Below, one piece after another: positions 1 through 7,116 of a DNA stretch of 36,278 nt; the stretch's first letter is position 1, and each line of letters begins with the position of its first letter. Below the pieces are notes generated by a model that saw nothing but the letters and a program-made list of their open reading frames with translations, did not search any database and was not told the origin of the DNA. The translations under genes were made by a program, and so were the position numbers. The DNA is taken from positions 50,335-86,612 of the forward strand of contig DDEW01000003.1 of the NCBI GenBank assembly GCA_002336935.1. The letters are read 5' to 3'. Origin of the DNA: Candidatus Saccharibacteria bacterium UBA1944. GTDB taxonomy: Bacteria; Patescibacteriota; Saccharimonadia; Saccharimonadales; Saccharimonadaceae.

Positions 1-28
1 GCGCGTCTACCAATTCCGCCACATCCGC
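1..28 (-). tRNA. tRNA-Leu, 5' part only (cut by window edge)
   Basis: Read on the minus strand, the first 28 bases start GCGGATGTGGCGGAATTGG and continue TAGACGCGC. This is the acceptor 5' strand and D-arm typical of bacterial tRNA-Leu, a long-variable-arm tRNA with the GGCGGAATTGGTAGACGC D-arm signature. The anticodon lies outside the window, so the isoacceptor cannot be named. Confidence 0.88.
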
Positions 29-43
29 ATGATTGCATTTCAC

Positions 44-72
44 AGCATAACAAACTCGCCCCCAGTCTGCAA
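44..72 (-). promoter_or_regulatory. Promoter of tRNA-Leu
   Basis: On the minus strand a -35 box TTGCAG (72-67) and a -10 box TATGCT (49-44) are separated by exactly 17 bases. The predicted transcript start lies about ten bases before the mature tRNA 5' end. Confidence 0.6.
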
Positions 73-83
73 GACGAAAGGTA

Positions 84-112
84 TTGACAAAATGCAAACA
101 AAGTAGTATAAT
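84..112 (+). promoter_or_regulatory. Consensus sigma70-type promoter of the structured RNA unit
   Basis: A perfect TTGACA (84-89) and a perfect TATAAT (107-112) stand 17 bases apart. This is the strongest promoter by consensus in the window, yet no substantial open reading frame follows it. Confidence 0.85.
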
Positions 113-118
113 GTATAT

Positions 119-385
119 ATACAATGCAGCACACAAGGACTGCATGCACATGACACCGCATCAGCAGGTTTGCAGGCGGCACCGTGTGCGCCTCACTGAC
201 TGAACAGCTTGCCAACACATACGCGATTTTCGTGACCAGGCGTGTAGTCATCCAATTGGTTACAATCGGTGTGGTTTGGCGATAAGCTGGGTGCTAACCC
301 CCGGGGTGATGACGTGACAAGACTCCGTCATCGCTCTGGGGTAACATCCCCCTCTCGTCCCTTCTGTCACGAAGGGTTTTTGTTT
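119..385 (+). ncRNA. Unidentified structured RNA between tRNA-Leu and the phosphatase gene
   Basis: The stretch between a consensus promoter and an intrinsic terminator holds no convincing gene; the longest plus-strand frames have about 20 codons and no SD. It folds by eye into successive hairpins. In the first, GCACAC (near 128) pairs with GTGTGC (near 184), with CCGC/GCGG inside. The second is a long arm, 205-289, pairing CAGCTT with AAGCTG, GCCAA with TTGGC and ACAC with GTGT. The third, around 306-332, pairs GATGACG with CGTCATC. The terminator follows. I looked for tmRNA (tRNA-like end), RNase P RNA (GAGGAAAGTC core) and SRP RNA signatures and saw none; a 6S-like single long rod is not evident either. 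It is probably a small regulatory RNA or an orphan RNA of the same cassette type as the GC-rich genes. Ends are inferred from promoter and terminator. Confidence 0.55.
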
Positions 386-386
386 G
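359..386 (+). terminator. Intrinsic terminator of the structured RNA
   Basis: The stem CCCTTC (359-364) pairs with GAAGGG (371-376) and is followed by TTTTTGTTTG. The same ten-base tail follows the terminator hairpin of the GC-rich gene at 1703. Confidence 0.75.
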
Positions 387-411
387 CTCTATCACCGTCC
401 CCTGGTATAAT
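383..411 (+). promoter_or_regulatory. Promoter of the phosphatase-trmH pair, leaderless
   Basis: TTTGCT (383-388), a 17-base spacer, then TATAAT (406-411) preceded by GG. Only nine bases separate the -10 box from the ATG at 421 and no SD is present, so the transcript should begin at or next to the start codon. Confidence 0.7.
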
Positions 412-420
412 CCTTTCGTA

Positions 421-1089
421 ATGGCACAGCTGTATTTACTACGACACGGAGAATCGATGGCGAACTTGCGCCCCGATTTAATTGGCGGTCGTACCAATGA
501 AACGGCGCTTTCGGCACTTGGGGAGGAACAGGCTAAAGCAGTGGGGCGATATATTCAACGATTACTCATACAGCCCCTTGTAGCCGTGTCGTCACCGGCA
601 GTACGCACGCGTCGCACGCTACGACTGGCACTGCGTGAAGCGAACAGCGCATTACCAATTTACTTAACTGATGACCTACAGGAATTGTCGCAGGGCGCAG
701 CCGAGGGCCAGCCACGGAGTGATGTTTACACCGACGAAGTGATGGCGGCATTAAGGGCGAGTGGCAAAGATTTTAAGCTGCCCGGGGGTGAATCTATGAA
801 CGAGGTAGGCTCACGCATGTACGGTGCGATGCTCGCGATTGATCACTTAACCTTGCAAGCGGAACGCCAACGTGACCATGAGACACCGCTTCATGGTGTG
901 TATTTACCGCCAGCTGCGCTTGTGTCAACGCATGAAACGGCAATTAAGTCCCTTGTTGCCCGCATTAAAGATCTGCCGCAGTCATGGGTGCACCAAACTC
1001 GTCTGGCGAATGCCTCCATTACGCGCTTAACAGTGCTCGACAGCCACATTATGGTTGATTACCTTGGTAGGGACGTTCAGCATGGATGA
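421..1089 (+). CDS. Histidine phosphatase family protein (phosphoglycerate mutase-like)
   Basis: The 222-residue protein has the branch-1 histidine phosphatase fold. The RHGE motif at residues 8-11 supplies the phospho-accepting His9. Arg62 sits in SSPAVRTRRT, an acidic residue (Glu88) in QELSQG is a candidate proton donor, and the second catalytic histidine is His171 in STHETA. Family members dephosphorylate small metabolites or act as cofactor-dependent phosphoglycerate mutases. Nothing here fixes the substrate, and the length suits the phosphatase side of the family. It is the first gene of a pair: its stop codon overlaps the trmH-like gene by eight bases. No SD precedes the start, which lies just behind a -10 box. 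Family is firm; substrate is unknown. Confidence 0.88.
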   Translation: MAQLYLLRHGESMANLRPDLIGGRTNETALSALGEEQAKAVGRYIQRLLIQPLVAVSSPAVRTRRTLRLALREANSALPIYLTDDLQELSQGAAEGQPRSDVYTDEVMAALRASGKDFKLPGGESMNEVGSRMYGAMLAIDHLTLQAERQRDHETPLHGVYLPPAALVSTHETAIKSLVARIKDLPQSWVHQTRLANASITRLTVLDSHIMVDYLGRDVQHG

Positions 1090-1600
1090 TACCCGAAATG
1101 TCACTGATGAGTATAAGGGCATGCCCATAGAAAAGATTGTGGCAGAACTAGACAAAAAGGGCTGTGGGCTTGAAATAGCCGTAGAGAACCTAGACCGTGA
1201 CTTTAATATGGGGACGATTGTACGCAGTGCAAATGCGTTTGGTGTGCGCAAAGTGCACGTAATTGGCCGTAAACAGTGGAATAAGCGTGGCGCTATGATG
1301 ACTGATAAATATCTGCATGTGGTGTATCACAAAACAGTCGATGAATTTATGAGCGCGGTAGCGGGTAAGCCGCTTATTGCCTTCGACAACGTCGCTGGCT
1401 CGGTAGCGTTGCACCAAACGACACTGCCAGCGCAAGCGGTGCTATTGTTTGGAGCAGAGGGTCCAGGGATAACAGAGGAACTGCGTACCCATGCCGCCCA
1501 AGTGGTTGCCATTGAGCAATTTGGCAGTACGCGGAGCATTAATGTTGGGGTAGCGGCAGGAATTGCTATGTATGCGTGGCTTCAGCAAAACTACTTATGA
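1082..1600 (+). CDS. SpoU/TrmH-family RNA 2'-O-methyltransferase
   Basis: This 172-residue protein carries the three SPOUT signature regions in order. They are motif 1, NLDRDFNMGTIVRSANAFG (residues 36-54); motif 2, LLFGAEGPGITEE (121-133); and motif 3, STRSINVGVAAGIAMY (149-164), whose knot holds S-adenosylmethionine. It should methylate a ribose 2'-OH in tRNA or rRNA. There is no N-terminal L30e-like substrate domain, which resembles the short TrmH/TrmL-type enzymes. I chose the ATG at 1082, which has GGTAGGGA upstream and overlaps the previous gene by eight bases. An in-frame TTG at 1055 would add nine residues but lies deeper in the previous gene. Confidence 0.88.
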   Translation: MDDTRNVTDEYKGMPIEKIVAELDKKGCGLEIAVENLDRDFNMGTIVRSANAFGVRKVHVIGRKQWNKRGAMMTDKYLHVVYHKTVDEFMSAVAGKPLIAFDNVAGSVALHQTTLPAQAVLLFGAEGPGITEELRTHAAQVVAIEQFGSTRSINVGVAAGIAMYAWLQQNYL

Positions 1601-1604
1601 TATA

Positions 1605-1633
1605 TTGACAAAAACATGTACATGATGTACAAT
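1605..1633 (+). promoter_or_regulatory. Promoter of GC-rich orphan gene 1
   Basis: TTGACA (1605-1610), a 17-base spacer and TACAAT (1628-1633), starting directly after the trmH-like stop codon. The leader that follows holds a small hairpin, GTGCC/GGCAC (about 1648-1662), and an SD, GGAAGGA, before the ATG at 1703. Confidence 0.75.
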
Positions 1634-1702
1634 ATATAGTATGGATGCGTGCCGTCTTGGCACCATCTCGATCCCCGACACCCACACGGAAGGAATACCA
1701 CC

Positions 1703-2251
1703 ATGCCGCGTAGTTTCCAGGACCCCATGCTGGCCCGCTTCGCACACGTCCAGCGCGCGCAGGCGACCTTCGTCTACTCCCTCAGGGACGGCGGCAAGGT
1801 CGCCTACAACCCCGAGCCGGGCGGCGAGGTCAAGGCCGTGAACGCACCGACGTACGCCGCCCTGAAGGTCCTGTACGAGCTGTTCGTCAGCTTGGACCTC
1901 GACGTCTACAACGCCGAGCGTGCCAAGAACGGACAGCAGCCCCTGCGTCGCATCGAGGCCGTCATCGACGAGGCCCCGTTGCACATGCCGAGCTACCTCG
2001 ACGAGATCGGTCCCAACGGCTACCCGCTCGAGGTCACCGCCGGCGCCTTCCAGTTCGCCTGCAGGTTCTTCAGGGCCAGCATCAAGGCCGCCAGCAACGG
2101 TGGTCGAGGGCCGCGCCCCAAGGGCAAGCAGCTCACCGACACGCCGATCACGGCGACCAAGCCGGCCGAGCCGAAGCCCGTGGTCAGCGCCGCCAAGCGC
2201 CGCCCCCGTCGGGGCAAGCGTCGCCCGCAGGCTGTCGTGGCCGCCAGCTGA
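1703..2251 (+). CDS. GC-rich orphan gene 1: hypothetical basic-tailed protein
   Basis: I do not recognise this 182-residue protein. Residues 1-130 look like a compact globular domain with mixed charge and many aromatics. From about residue 133 the chain turns into a low-complexity tail rich in Lys, Arg, Pro and Ala, with RRPRR and GKRRP clusters, as in proteins that touch nucleic acid or a polyanionic surface. Nearly every codon ends in G or C (GCC, GTC, AAG, GAG, ATC), quite unlike hisS or trmH beside it and like an actinobacterium or its phages. The ATG at 1703 has GGAAGGA seven bases upstream; an earlier in-frame start at 1649 lies in the hairpin leader. It has its own promoter and terminator and is not part of an operon. 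Confidence 0.8.
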   Translation: MPRSFQDPMLARFAHVQRAQATFVYSLRDGGKVAYNPEPGGEVKAVNAPTYAALKVLYELFVSLDLDVYNAERAKNGQQPLRRIEAVIDEAPLHMPSYLDEIGPNGYPLEVTAGAFQFACRFFRASIKAASNGGRGPRPKGKQLTDTPITATKPAEPKPVVSAAKRRPRRGKRRPQAVVAAS

Positions 2252-2345
2252 GCTGGCAGACCCGTCGGGGTCACTCAGGCCTGGTGCAAGGAGCTTTTCC
2301 TTGCACCAGGCCACCCCCTCACTCCCCAGAAGGGAGTTTTTGTTT
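2243..2345 (+). terminator. Array of four hairpins ending in an intrinsic terminator
   Basis: Four stem-loops follow one another from the stop codon: CCAGCT/AGCTGG, GACCC/GGGTC, a perfect 15-base-pair stem (2278-2292 with 2298-2312, loop GCTTT), and ACTCCC/GGGAGT (2321-2337) followed by a T tract TTTTTGTTTG. Only the last is a classical terminator. The 15-base-pair stem has no T run and may protect the 3' end of the mRNA. Confidence 0.8.
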
Positions 2346-2362
2346 GTCAAAATTCGTTATGC

Positions 2363-2391
2363 TTGCATATTATGCAAAATAATGCAACAAT
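2363..2391 (+). promoter_or_regulatory. Promoter of hisS, probably leaderless
   Basis: TTGCAT (2363-2368), a 17-base spacer and AACAAT (2386-2391). The ATG at 2401 is nine bases downstream and no SD is visible. Confidence 0.55.
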
Positions 2392-2400
2392 ATACCTACT

Positions 2401-3753
2401 ATGAGCTCTCTCTCGAGTGAACCCTACAAAGGCACACGCGACTGGTATCCAGAAGATATGCGCGTTCGCCACCACATATTTCATGTCTGGCGCAAGGTAG
2501 TGAAAAGCTACGGTTTCGAAGCGTACGACACGCCACTCCTTGAGCCGGTAGAAGTATATACCGCAAAAAGTGGTCAAGAGCTTGTGAACGAGCAAACCTA
2601 TCAGTTTGTTGACCGCGGTGAGCGACGAGTGGCGATTCGCCCTGAAATGACACCCAGCGTATCACGAATGATTGCTGCACATATGAACGACATTGCTTTT
2701 CCGGCTCGGTGGTATAGCATTGCACAGTTTATGCGCTATGAACGCCCACAGCGGGGGCGTGAGCGCGAGTTTTGGCAGCTTAATTGTGACGTGTTTGGTT
2801 TGGAAGGTACTGCTGTAGAGGCTGAGATGATTGTCATGGGGGCCGAGCTGCTCAAAAAACTTGGCGCAACCGACGATATGTTCACCATTCGTATCAATAA
2901 CCGCAAAATTATTAATTACATGATGGCTCACTACTTGGGACTCGATACTGTTCAGGCGCAACTGATGATGAAATTGTTTGATAGGAAGAATAAAATTGCT
3001 CCAGAGGCATTTCGCGACCAAGCAATTGATATTTATGGGCCCGAATCTGCCGCGAGTGGACTACAACGGCTTGCACAACTACTCGCTGCCAAGACTATGG
3101 CGGATTTGCCCGAAAGCATTCGTGATAGCGAGCCAGTAAAAGAGATTCAAGAATTATTTACCCATCTTGAGCGGGCGGGCATTAAGAACGCGGTATTTGA
3201 CATTACGCTTATGCGCGGACTTGATTATTATACTGGTACGGTATTCGAGTTTTATGACACTCACCCCGAAAACAGCCGCTCATTATTTGGCGGCGGGCGC
3301 TACGACGGATTAGTAGGGTTGTTTGGTGCTGAGCCAATGAGCGCCGTAGGGTTTGCCCCGGGGCTCACGATGACACAGTTGTTCCTTGAAACGCACAATC
3401 TTATCCCAGAGCTGTATTCGACAACCGATATATACATGATTACTATCGGTGACACACTCCGTGCTGCGATGAGGATTGCTCAAGAGCTCCGCGCGGAAGG
3501 TGTTAATGTAGAAGTTGATACGACTGAACGTAAGCTAGACAAGCAACTTAAGACCGCTGTTCGAAAAGCAATCCCGTACATTATGTTCATTGGCGAGGAA
3601 GAGCTAGGGAGCGAAATGTATACCATAAAAAACTCGGTGACTGGTGAAGAAAAGAAGTTGAGTCTGGCGCGCGTGGTGAGCGCCGTTAAAGATCGCCGTA
3701 GCAAGCTCAGTGCCGAAGACGATGATTTTGACCTAGAAGATGTTTTATCGTAG
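2401..3753 (+). CDS. hisS: Histidine--tRNA ligase
   Basis: This 450-residue class II synthetase charges tRNA-His with histidine. The N-terminal KGTRDWYP (10-17) is the usual start of HisRS. RPEMTPSVSR (80-89) follows, then motif 2 around FMRYERPQRGREREF (110-124). The HisRS-specific RGLDYYTG (272-279) and GGGRYDGL (297-304) bind histidine. The anticodon-binding domain covers about 340-435. Motif 3 reads GFAPGLTM (317-324) instead of the GLER form, so the usual motif-3 arginine is absent; a HisRS lineage with a GD-type motif in this place is known. The C-terminus is an acidic tail (DDDFDLED). Monocistronic, with a leaderless-type promoter. Confidence 0.96.
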   Translation: MSSLSSEPYKGTRDWYPEDMRVRHHIFHVWRKVVKSYGFEAYDTPLLEPVEVYTAKSGQELVNEQTYQFVDRGERRVAIRPEMTPSVSRMIAAHMNDIAFPARWYSIAQFMRYERPQRGREREFWQLNCDVFGLEGTAVEAEMIVMGAELLKKLGATDDMFTIRINNRKIINYMMAHYLGLDTVQAQLMMKLFDRKNKIAPEAFRDQAIDIYGPESAASGLQRLAQLLAAKTMADLPESIRDSEPVKEIQELFTHLERAGIKNAVFDITLMRGLDYYTGTVFEFYDTHPENSRSLFGGGRYDGLVGLFGAEPMSAVGFAPGLTMTQLFLETHNLIPELYSTTDIYMITIGDTLRAAMRIAQELRAEGVNVEVDTTERKLDKQLKTAVRKAIPYIMFIGEEELGSEMYTIKNSVTGEEKKLSLARVVSAVKDRRSKLSAEDDDFDLEDVLS

Positions 3754-3764
3754 TTAACGCCCGC

Positions 3765-3793
3765 TTGACGTGCCTCGTGTTGTTTGCCATAGT
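3765..3793 (+). promoter_or_regulatory. Promoter of pilin-like gene, leaderless
   Basis: TTGACG (3765-3770), a 17-base spacer and CATAGT (3788-3793). Six bases later comes the ATG at 3800, so the predicted transcript start coincides with the start codon. Confidence 0.55.
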
Positions 3794-3799
3794 GTGAGT

Positions 3800-4393
3800 A
3801 TGCATAAGCAGCTTCGCCGTGGCTTTACGATTGTTGAAATACTCGTTGTGGTGGTTATCATTAGTATTCTTGTTCTCATTACAGCAACGATTTATCAAAA
3901 TGCACAGGTGCAAGCCCGTGATACTCAGGTGCGCGATGCTGCGGCTAAATTTGCTGAGGCGATCAAACTATGGTCGGCAAATAACGGTGGTATTTCGCCG
4001 TTAGGCGGATGGGTTGCTGCTGGCACAACGAGCACCCCAGATGGCGCAAGCGGGTGCACTGGGGGAGGTACAAGCGGTTGGCAAAACGCAAACATGGCTG
4101 GGACCAGCACTAATTACCCATGCACCGTGGGTTCAGTTGTGGTGAATGCGGGCCTTCTGAGCAGCGATTTATTTACTAAGCTACCAACTACTGTAAAATA
4201 TGGAAATAACACCACAAATTTTATGGTATATAGCTGTTCAGGAAGTATGCAGAATCGTGTACTCATGTATGCACTCGAGGATCCAACTCCAAAAGAAACA
4301 CAAGACTTCACGGATCTACTGACATCTTGTTCTCTGCCACTTGCCACCTATACAGGCTATGGCATGTCTGCCGGTATCCTGATGAAGCTATAA
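3800..4393 (+). CDS. Type IV pilin-like protein (class III signal peptide)
   Basis: This 197-residue protein begins with a prepilin leader: a short basic stretch MHKQLRR, then the peptidase site G8|FTIVE with Phe at mature +1 and Glu at +5. A hydrophobic helix follows (EILVVVVIISILVLITATI). The rest is a Gly/Ser/Thr/Asn-rich globular head with several cysteines that could form the disulfide loop of a pilin or pseudopilin. After cleavage by a prepilin peptidase it would assemble into a pilus; such pili serve attachment and twitching in episymbiotic bacteria. ATG 3800 is preferred over an in-frame GTG at 3770 because the latter overlaps the promoter and spoils the leader peptide. No assembly gene is adjacent. 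Confidence 0.88.
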   Translation: MHKQLRRGFTIVEILVVVVIISILVLITATIYQNAQVQARDTQVRDAAAKFAEAIKLWSANNGGISPLGGWVAAGTTSTPDGASGCTGGGTSGWQNANMAGTSTNYPCTVGSVVVNAGLLSSDLFTKLPTTVKYGNNTTNFMVYSCSGSMQNRVLMYALEDPTPKETQDFTDLLTSCSLPLATYTGYGMSAGILMKL

Positions 4394-4406
4394 ATCTGGT
4401 ATATGG

Positions 4407-4412
4407 TATAAT
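4407..4412 (+). promoter_or_regulatory. -10 box of tig, leaderless
   Basis: TATAAT, preceded by TATGG (extended -10 type), ends eight bases before the ATG at 4421. No SD is present between them. Confidence 0.65.
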
Positions 4413-4420
4413 ATTCTCTT

Positions 4421-5707
4421 ATGAAAAGTTCTGTTAAAAATACCTCTGAAACTCGGGTTGCTGTTACTATTACCGTAGACAAATCTGAGTTACACGCAGC
4501 TGAGCAAGTTGCGCTTAAAAAATTGTCAAAAACCATAAAAGTTCCTGGTTTCCGCAAGGGCCATATCCCACTTGAAATGGTGGCAAAACATGTCGATCCA
4601 AGCACCCTCGCACAAGAAACGCTCGAAAATGCACTGAGCAAGGCAGTTGCTGAAGCATTCATCACAAATAAACTACAGGTGCTTGAGCGCCCAGAAGTTG
4701 AAATTAAAAAGTTTGTTCCAGGTGACATACTTGAATTCGTTGCCGAAGCAGATGTGTTGCCTGAGGTAAAGCTAGGTGATTATAAGAAGCTGAAACTCGC
4801 GAAAAAAGTTGAAGCAGTGAGCAAGAGCGACATTGAAGATGTGATAGAGCGAATTCGTAAAGGCTTTAGCGAGAAGAAAGAGACAAAAAAACCCGCTCAG
4901 CTTGGTGATGAAACGGTGATAGATTTTGTAGGCAAAAAGGATAACGTGGCGTTTGATGGTGGCACTGGCAATGACTATCCTTTGGTGCTTGGCAGCAACA
5001 GTTTTATTCCAGGGTTCGAAGAAGCACTTGTTGGTAAAAAGGCTGGCGATACGCTCGATGTTCCGCTGGCATTCCCTAAAGAGTACCATGCTAAGGAGCT
5101 TGCTGGAAAGCCTGTTGTATTTGAAGTCACTATCAAAAAAGTGAATCATATTGTACTGCCTGAAGTAAACGATGAATTTGCGGCAAAGGTTGGACCTTTT
5201 ACCGCAGTTGATGAAATGAAGAAAGATATCGAAGCCGAAATTGCCGCTCAAAAGGAGCGTGAGGCAACTGATGCGCTCAAAGATGAAGCAGTGAAGCAAC
5301 TGGTAGCCAAAAGCAAGGTAAGCGTGCCAAAGGTGTTGCGCGAAGACCAAATTCGCAGCATTGAGCAGGATGTGACGCAAAACCTGATGTATCAGGGCCT
5401 TAGCTTTGAGCAGTACCTTGAAAACAAGGGCTATGCAGACCGTGATGCGTGGCTTGAGGCCGAGGCTAATGAGGCGGCCGATAATCGCATTAAGGCTGGG
5501 CTGGTGCTCGCTGAACTCAGCAAGGAGCTTAAAATTGAAGCAACTGCTGATGAGCTAGCCGAACACATAAATACCTACAAATCGCAGTATGCTAACAATC
5601 CCGATATGGCAAAACGATTTGACGAACCAGAAGTGCAACGCGAAGTTGCGAATCGGTTAATCACCGAAAAAACTGTTGATGCGCTTGTTGCCCTCAACAC
5701 AAAATAG
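4421..5707 (+). CDS. tig: Trigger factor (ribosome-associated chaperone)
   Basis: This 428-residue protein meets nascent chains at the ribosome exit tunnel. The ribosome-docking loop is GFRKGHIP (43-50), matching the GFRxGxxP signature. A FKBP-type peptidyl-prolyl isomerase domain follows at about 161-243 (GDETVIDFVG, then GSNSFIPGFEEALVGKKAGD). The C-terminal helical arms extend from about 250 to the end. Length and domain order are those of ordinary trigger factor. It stands alone with a leaderless-type promoter and a strong terminator. clpP lies downstream in the same direction but is separated by the GC-rich minus-strand gene at 5772-6200; in many bacteria tig and clpP are direct neighbours, so that gene looks inserted. 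Confidence 0.95.
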   Translation: MKSSVKNTSETRVAVTITVDKSELHAAEQVALKKLSKTIKVPGFRKGHIPLEMVAKHVDPSTLAQETLENALSKAVAEAFITNKLQVLERPEVEIKKFVPGDILEFVAEADVLPEVKLGDYKKLKLAKKVEAVSKSDIEDVIERIRKGFSEKKETKKPAQLGDETVIDFVGKKDNVAFDGGTGNDYPLVLGSNSFIPGFEEALVGKKAGDTLDVPLAFPKEYHAKELAGKPVVFEVTIKKVNHIVLPEVNDEFAAKVGPFTAVDEMKKDIEAEIAAQKEREATDALKDEAVKQLVAKSKVSVPKVLREDQIRSIEQDVTQNLMYQGLSFEQYLENKGYADRDAWLEAEANEAADNRIKAGLVLAELSKELKIEATADELAEHINTYKSQYANNPDMAKRFDEPEVQREVANRLITEKTVDALVALNTK

Positions 5708-5728
5708 TCGGAATATACTAATGAATAG

Positions 5729-5753
5729 CCCCACGCAGTCTGCGTGGGGTTTT
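5729..5753 (+). terminator. Intrinsic terminator of tig
   Basis: CCCCACGCA (5729-5737) pairs perfectly with TGCGTGGGG (5741-5749) across a three-base loop and is followed by TTTT. Confidence 0.85.
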
Positions 5754-5771
5754 AGTGTGGCGCCAAAGCGC

Positions 5772-6200
5772 CTAGATGACATAGTCACCTGTCTGCGCGG
5801 CCAAGGCGGCGTCCATCTCAGCCTTCTTGGCTTCGGACTCTCGGCGCAGTCGGTCCTTCACGGCACGCTCTTGCTGCTGGCGGCGAGCAACCTCTTGCTT
5901 GTGCGTCAGTTCGTTGTGGCGCCTACCGAAGACCCACTGGAAGAGCAGGACGAACCCGCTCAGTACCAGCCAGCCGACCAGAGCGAAGACGATACTTGCC
6001 ATCGCCCCTACGGCCGCAGCCTGCGCCCAATCCTCTGGCTTGAGCGTGACATTCCAGAAGTCGCCACTGGGGTTGTATAGCGTGCTGCCTGAGCTGTGCG
6101 TGAACACGAACCCAGCCAGCCTTGCCATGAAGAACCAGGTGGTGCCACAAAGAGCGACGATGCCCAGACGTGTGGCGAGGCCACAGGTGCGACTGCTCAT
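5772..6200 (-). CDS. GC-rich orphan gene 2: small membrane protein with coiled-coil tail
   Basis: This 142-residue protein is not recognised. It has a membrane segment at about 12-34, an exposed loop (THSSGSTLYNPSGDFW), a second long hydrophobic segment at about 61-91, and a highly charged Arg/Lys/Glu/Gln-rich helix (93-135) that should face the cytoplasm as a coiled coil. The start is ATG at 6200, with the near-perfect SD AAAGGAGGAA seven bases upstream; an in-frame start at 6245 would put the SD inside the gene. Codon use is GC-rich compared with tig and clpP on either side. It is monocistronic and points against them. A GGCGC/GCGCC hairpin overlaps its stop codon. Confidence 0.78.
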   Translation of the reverse strand: MSSRTCGLATRLGIVALCGTTWFFMARLAGFVFTHSSGSTLYNPSGDFWNVTLKPEDWAQAAAVGAMASIVFALVGWLVLSGFVLLFQWVFGRRHNELTHKQEVARRQQQERAVKDRLRRESEAKKAEMDAALAAQTGDYVI

Positions 6201-6235
6201 GAGTTCCTCCTTTAGGTTGATGAGCAATTGGTAGT

Positions 6236-6264
6236 AAAATACCATATTTAGATTGTTTACGCAA
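6236..6264 (-). promoter_or_regulatory. Promoter of GC-rich orphan gene 2
   Basis: On the minus strand TTGCGT (6264-6259), a 17-base spacer ending TGG, and TATTTT (6241-6236). Confidence 0.55.
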
Positions 6265-6289
6265 ATGGCGGTGTAATTGGCACTCTCGC

Positions 6290-6319
6290 TTGACGAGTGC
6301 TAGTATAGTGCTTTACAAT
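6290..6319 (+). promoter_or_regulatory. Promoter of clpP, leaderless
   Basis: TTGACG (6290-6295), an 18-base spacer and TACAAT (6314-6319). The ATG at 6326 follows after six bases, without an SD. Confidence 0.65.
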
Positions 6320-6325
6320 AGGGCT

Positions 6326-6916
6326 ATGACAAAAAGCTATCTTGTACCAAATGTGATTGTGAAGACACGTGATGGGGAGCGTGGATACGATATATACTCT
6401 CGACTTCTTGAAGATAGAATTATTTTTGTGGGCGAAGAGATTAACGAGCACACTGCTAATGTCGTGGTTGCACAGTTGCTTCACCTTGCAAACGAAGACC
6501 CAGACAAAGACATCCAAATGTACATTAATAGTCCCGGCGGGAGCGTGTATGATGGGTTGGCAATTTACGACACCATGAATTACATTAAGCCAGATGTTCA
6601 AACGGTGGGGATTGGTCTGCAGGCAAGCATGGGTGCTTTTTTGCTCAGTAGTGGCGCAAAAGGCAAGCGGAGTATCTTGCCGAATTCTCGGGTAATGATT
6701 CACCAGCCGAGCAGCGGTACGCAGGGTAAAGTAACCGACCAAGAAATTAGCTTGCGCGAGGCACTTGAACTTAAGCAGAAGCTGGCTGAAGTAATGGCGA
6801 AGAATACGGGCCAAAAATTAGCCAAGGTTAAAGCCGATATGGAGCGCGATTTTTGGATGGGCGCTTCAGAGGCAGTAGCGTACGGTATTGCTGATGAAGT
6901 CATCAATAAAGCGTAA
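6326..6916 (+). CDS. clpP: ATP-dependent Clp protease proteolytic subunit
   Basis: This 196-residue serine peptidase forms the tetradecameric chamber of the Clp protease. The catalytic triad is Ser101 in QASMGAF, His126 in MIHQP and Asp175 in MERDFWM. INSPGGSV (68-75) is the oxyanion-hole glycine region, and YGIADEV near the end is standard. ATG 6326 is preferred over an upstream start at 6290 because that one lies in the -35 box and the N-terminus MTKSYLVPNV fits ClpP. There is no propeptide. No Clp ATPase gene is in the window. Confidence 0.95.
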   Translation: MTKSYLVPNVIVKTRDGERGYDIYSRLLEDRIIFVGEEINEHTANVVVAQLLHLANEDPDKDIQMYINSPGGSVYDGLAIYDTMNYIKPDVQTVGIGLQASMGAFLLSSGAKGKRSILPNSRVMIHQPSSGTQGKVTDQEISLREALELKQKLAEVMAKNTGQKLAKVKADMERDFWMGASEAVAYGIADEVINKA

Positions 6917-6953
6917 CCGCAATAATTGCAACCCATAAAATTACAAAAAAATG

Positions 6954-6983
6954 TTGACAATTCTACATACACTTCGTTACAAT
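6954..6983 (+). promoter_or_regulatory. Promoter of the rpoBC operon
   Basis: TTGACA (6954-6959), an 18-base spacer and TACAAT (6978-6983). The predicted transcript starts near 6990, leaving a leader of about 190 bases before rpoB. Confidence 0.7.
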
Positions 6984-7007
6984 AAACAGTAATGAAGATT
7001 GTGTAAC

Positions 7008-7116
7008 GTGGGTCAAAAGCATACTACGCCTGTGGCGTGGCGTTTTAGTATGCAAGACTAGCGTTAGTAAAGCTTCGGCGCCAAAGCATACTGCGAGATT
7101 CCAAGGGTTGACCCAC
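7008..7116 (+). promoter_or_regulatory. Structured rpoB leader with alternative pairing
   Basis: GTGGGTCAA (7008-7016) is the exact complement of TTGACCCAC (7108-7116), closing a domain about 109 bases long. Inside, GCATACT (7019-7025) can pair with AGTATGC (7047-7053) around an inner ACGCC/GGCGT stem. A second GCATACT copy (7086-7092) can pair with the same AGTATGC, so the two helices exclude each other. This is the layout of a switch or attenuator, but no known riboswitch class was recognised. The element TTAACTAATAAC follows at 7142. Confidence 0.6.

Noticed and set aside
119..385. tmRNA, RNase P RNA or SRP RNA at the first intergenic unit
   Set aside because: The tRNA-like end of tmRNA, the conserved core of RNase P RNA and the SRP RNA tetraloop region are all missing.
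1595..2350. Long minus-strand frame opposite GC-rich gene 1 (251 codons)
   Set aside because: It is a shadow frame caused by the lack of AT-rich stops in GC-rich DNA. It spans the terminator and promoter of gene 1 and has a Gly/Leu/Val-repetitive composition without domains.
1605..2350. TTGACAAA (1605) and TTTGTCAA (2343) as terminal inverted repeats of a mobile unit around GC-rich gene 1
   Set aside because: The left copy is simply the -35 box, the match is only eight bases, and no target-site duplication or equivalent pair flanks the other four GC-rich genes.
5676..6234. Two plus-strand frames opposite GC-rich gene 2
   Set aside because: The minus-strand frame has a perfect SD, membrane segments and a promoter; the plus-strand frames have none of these.
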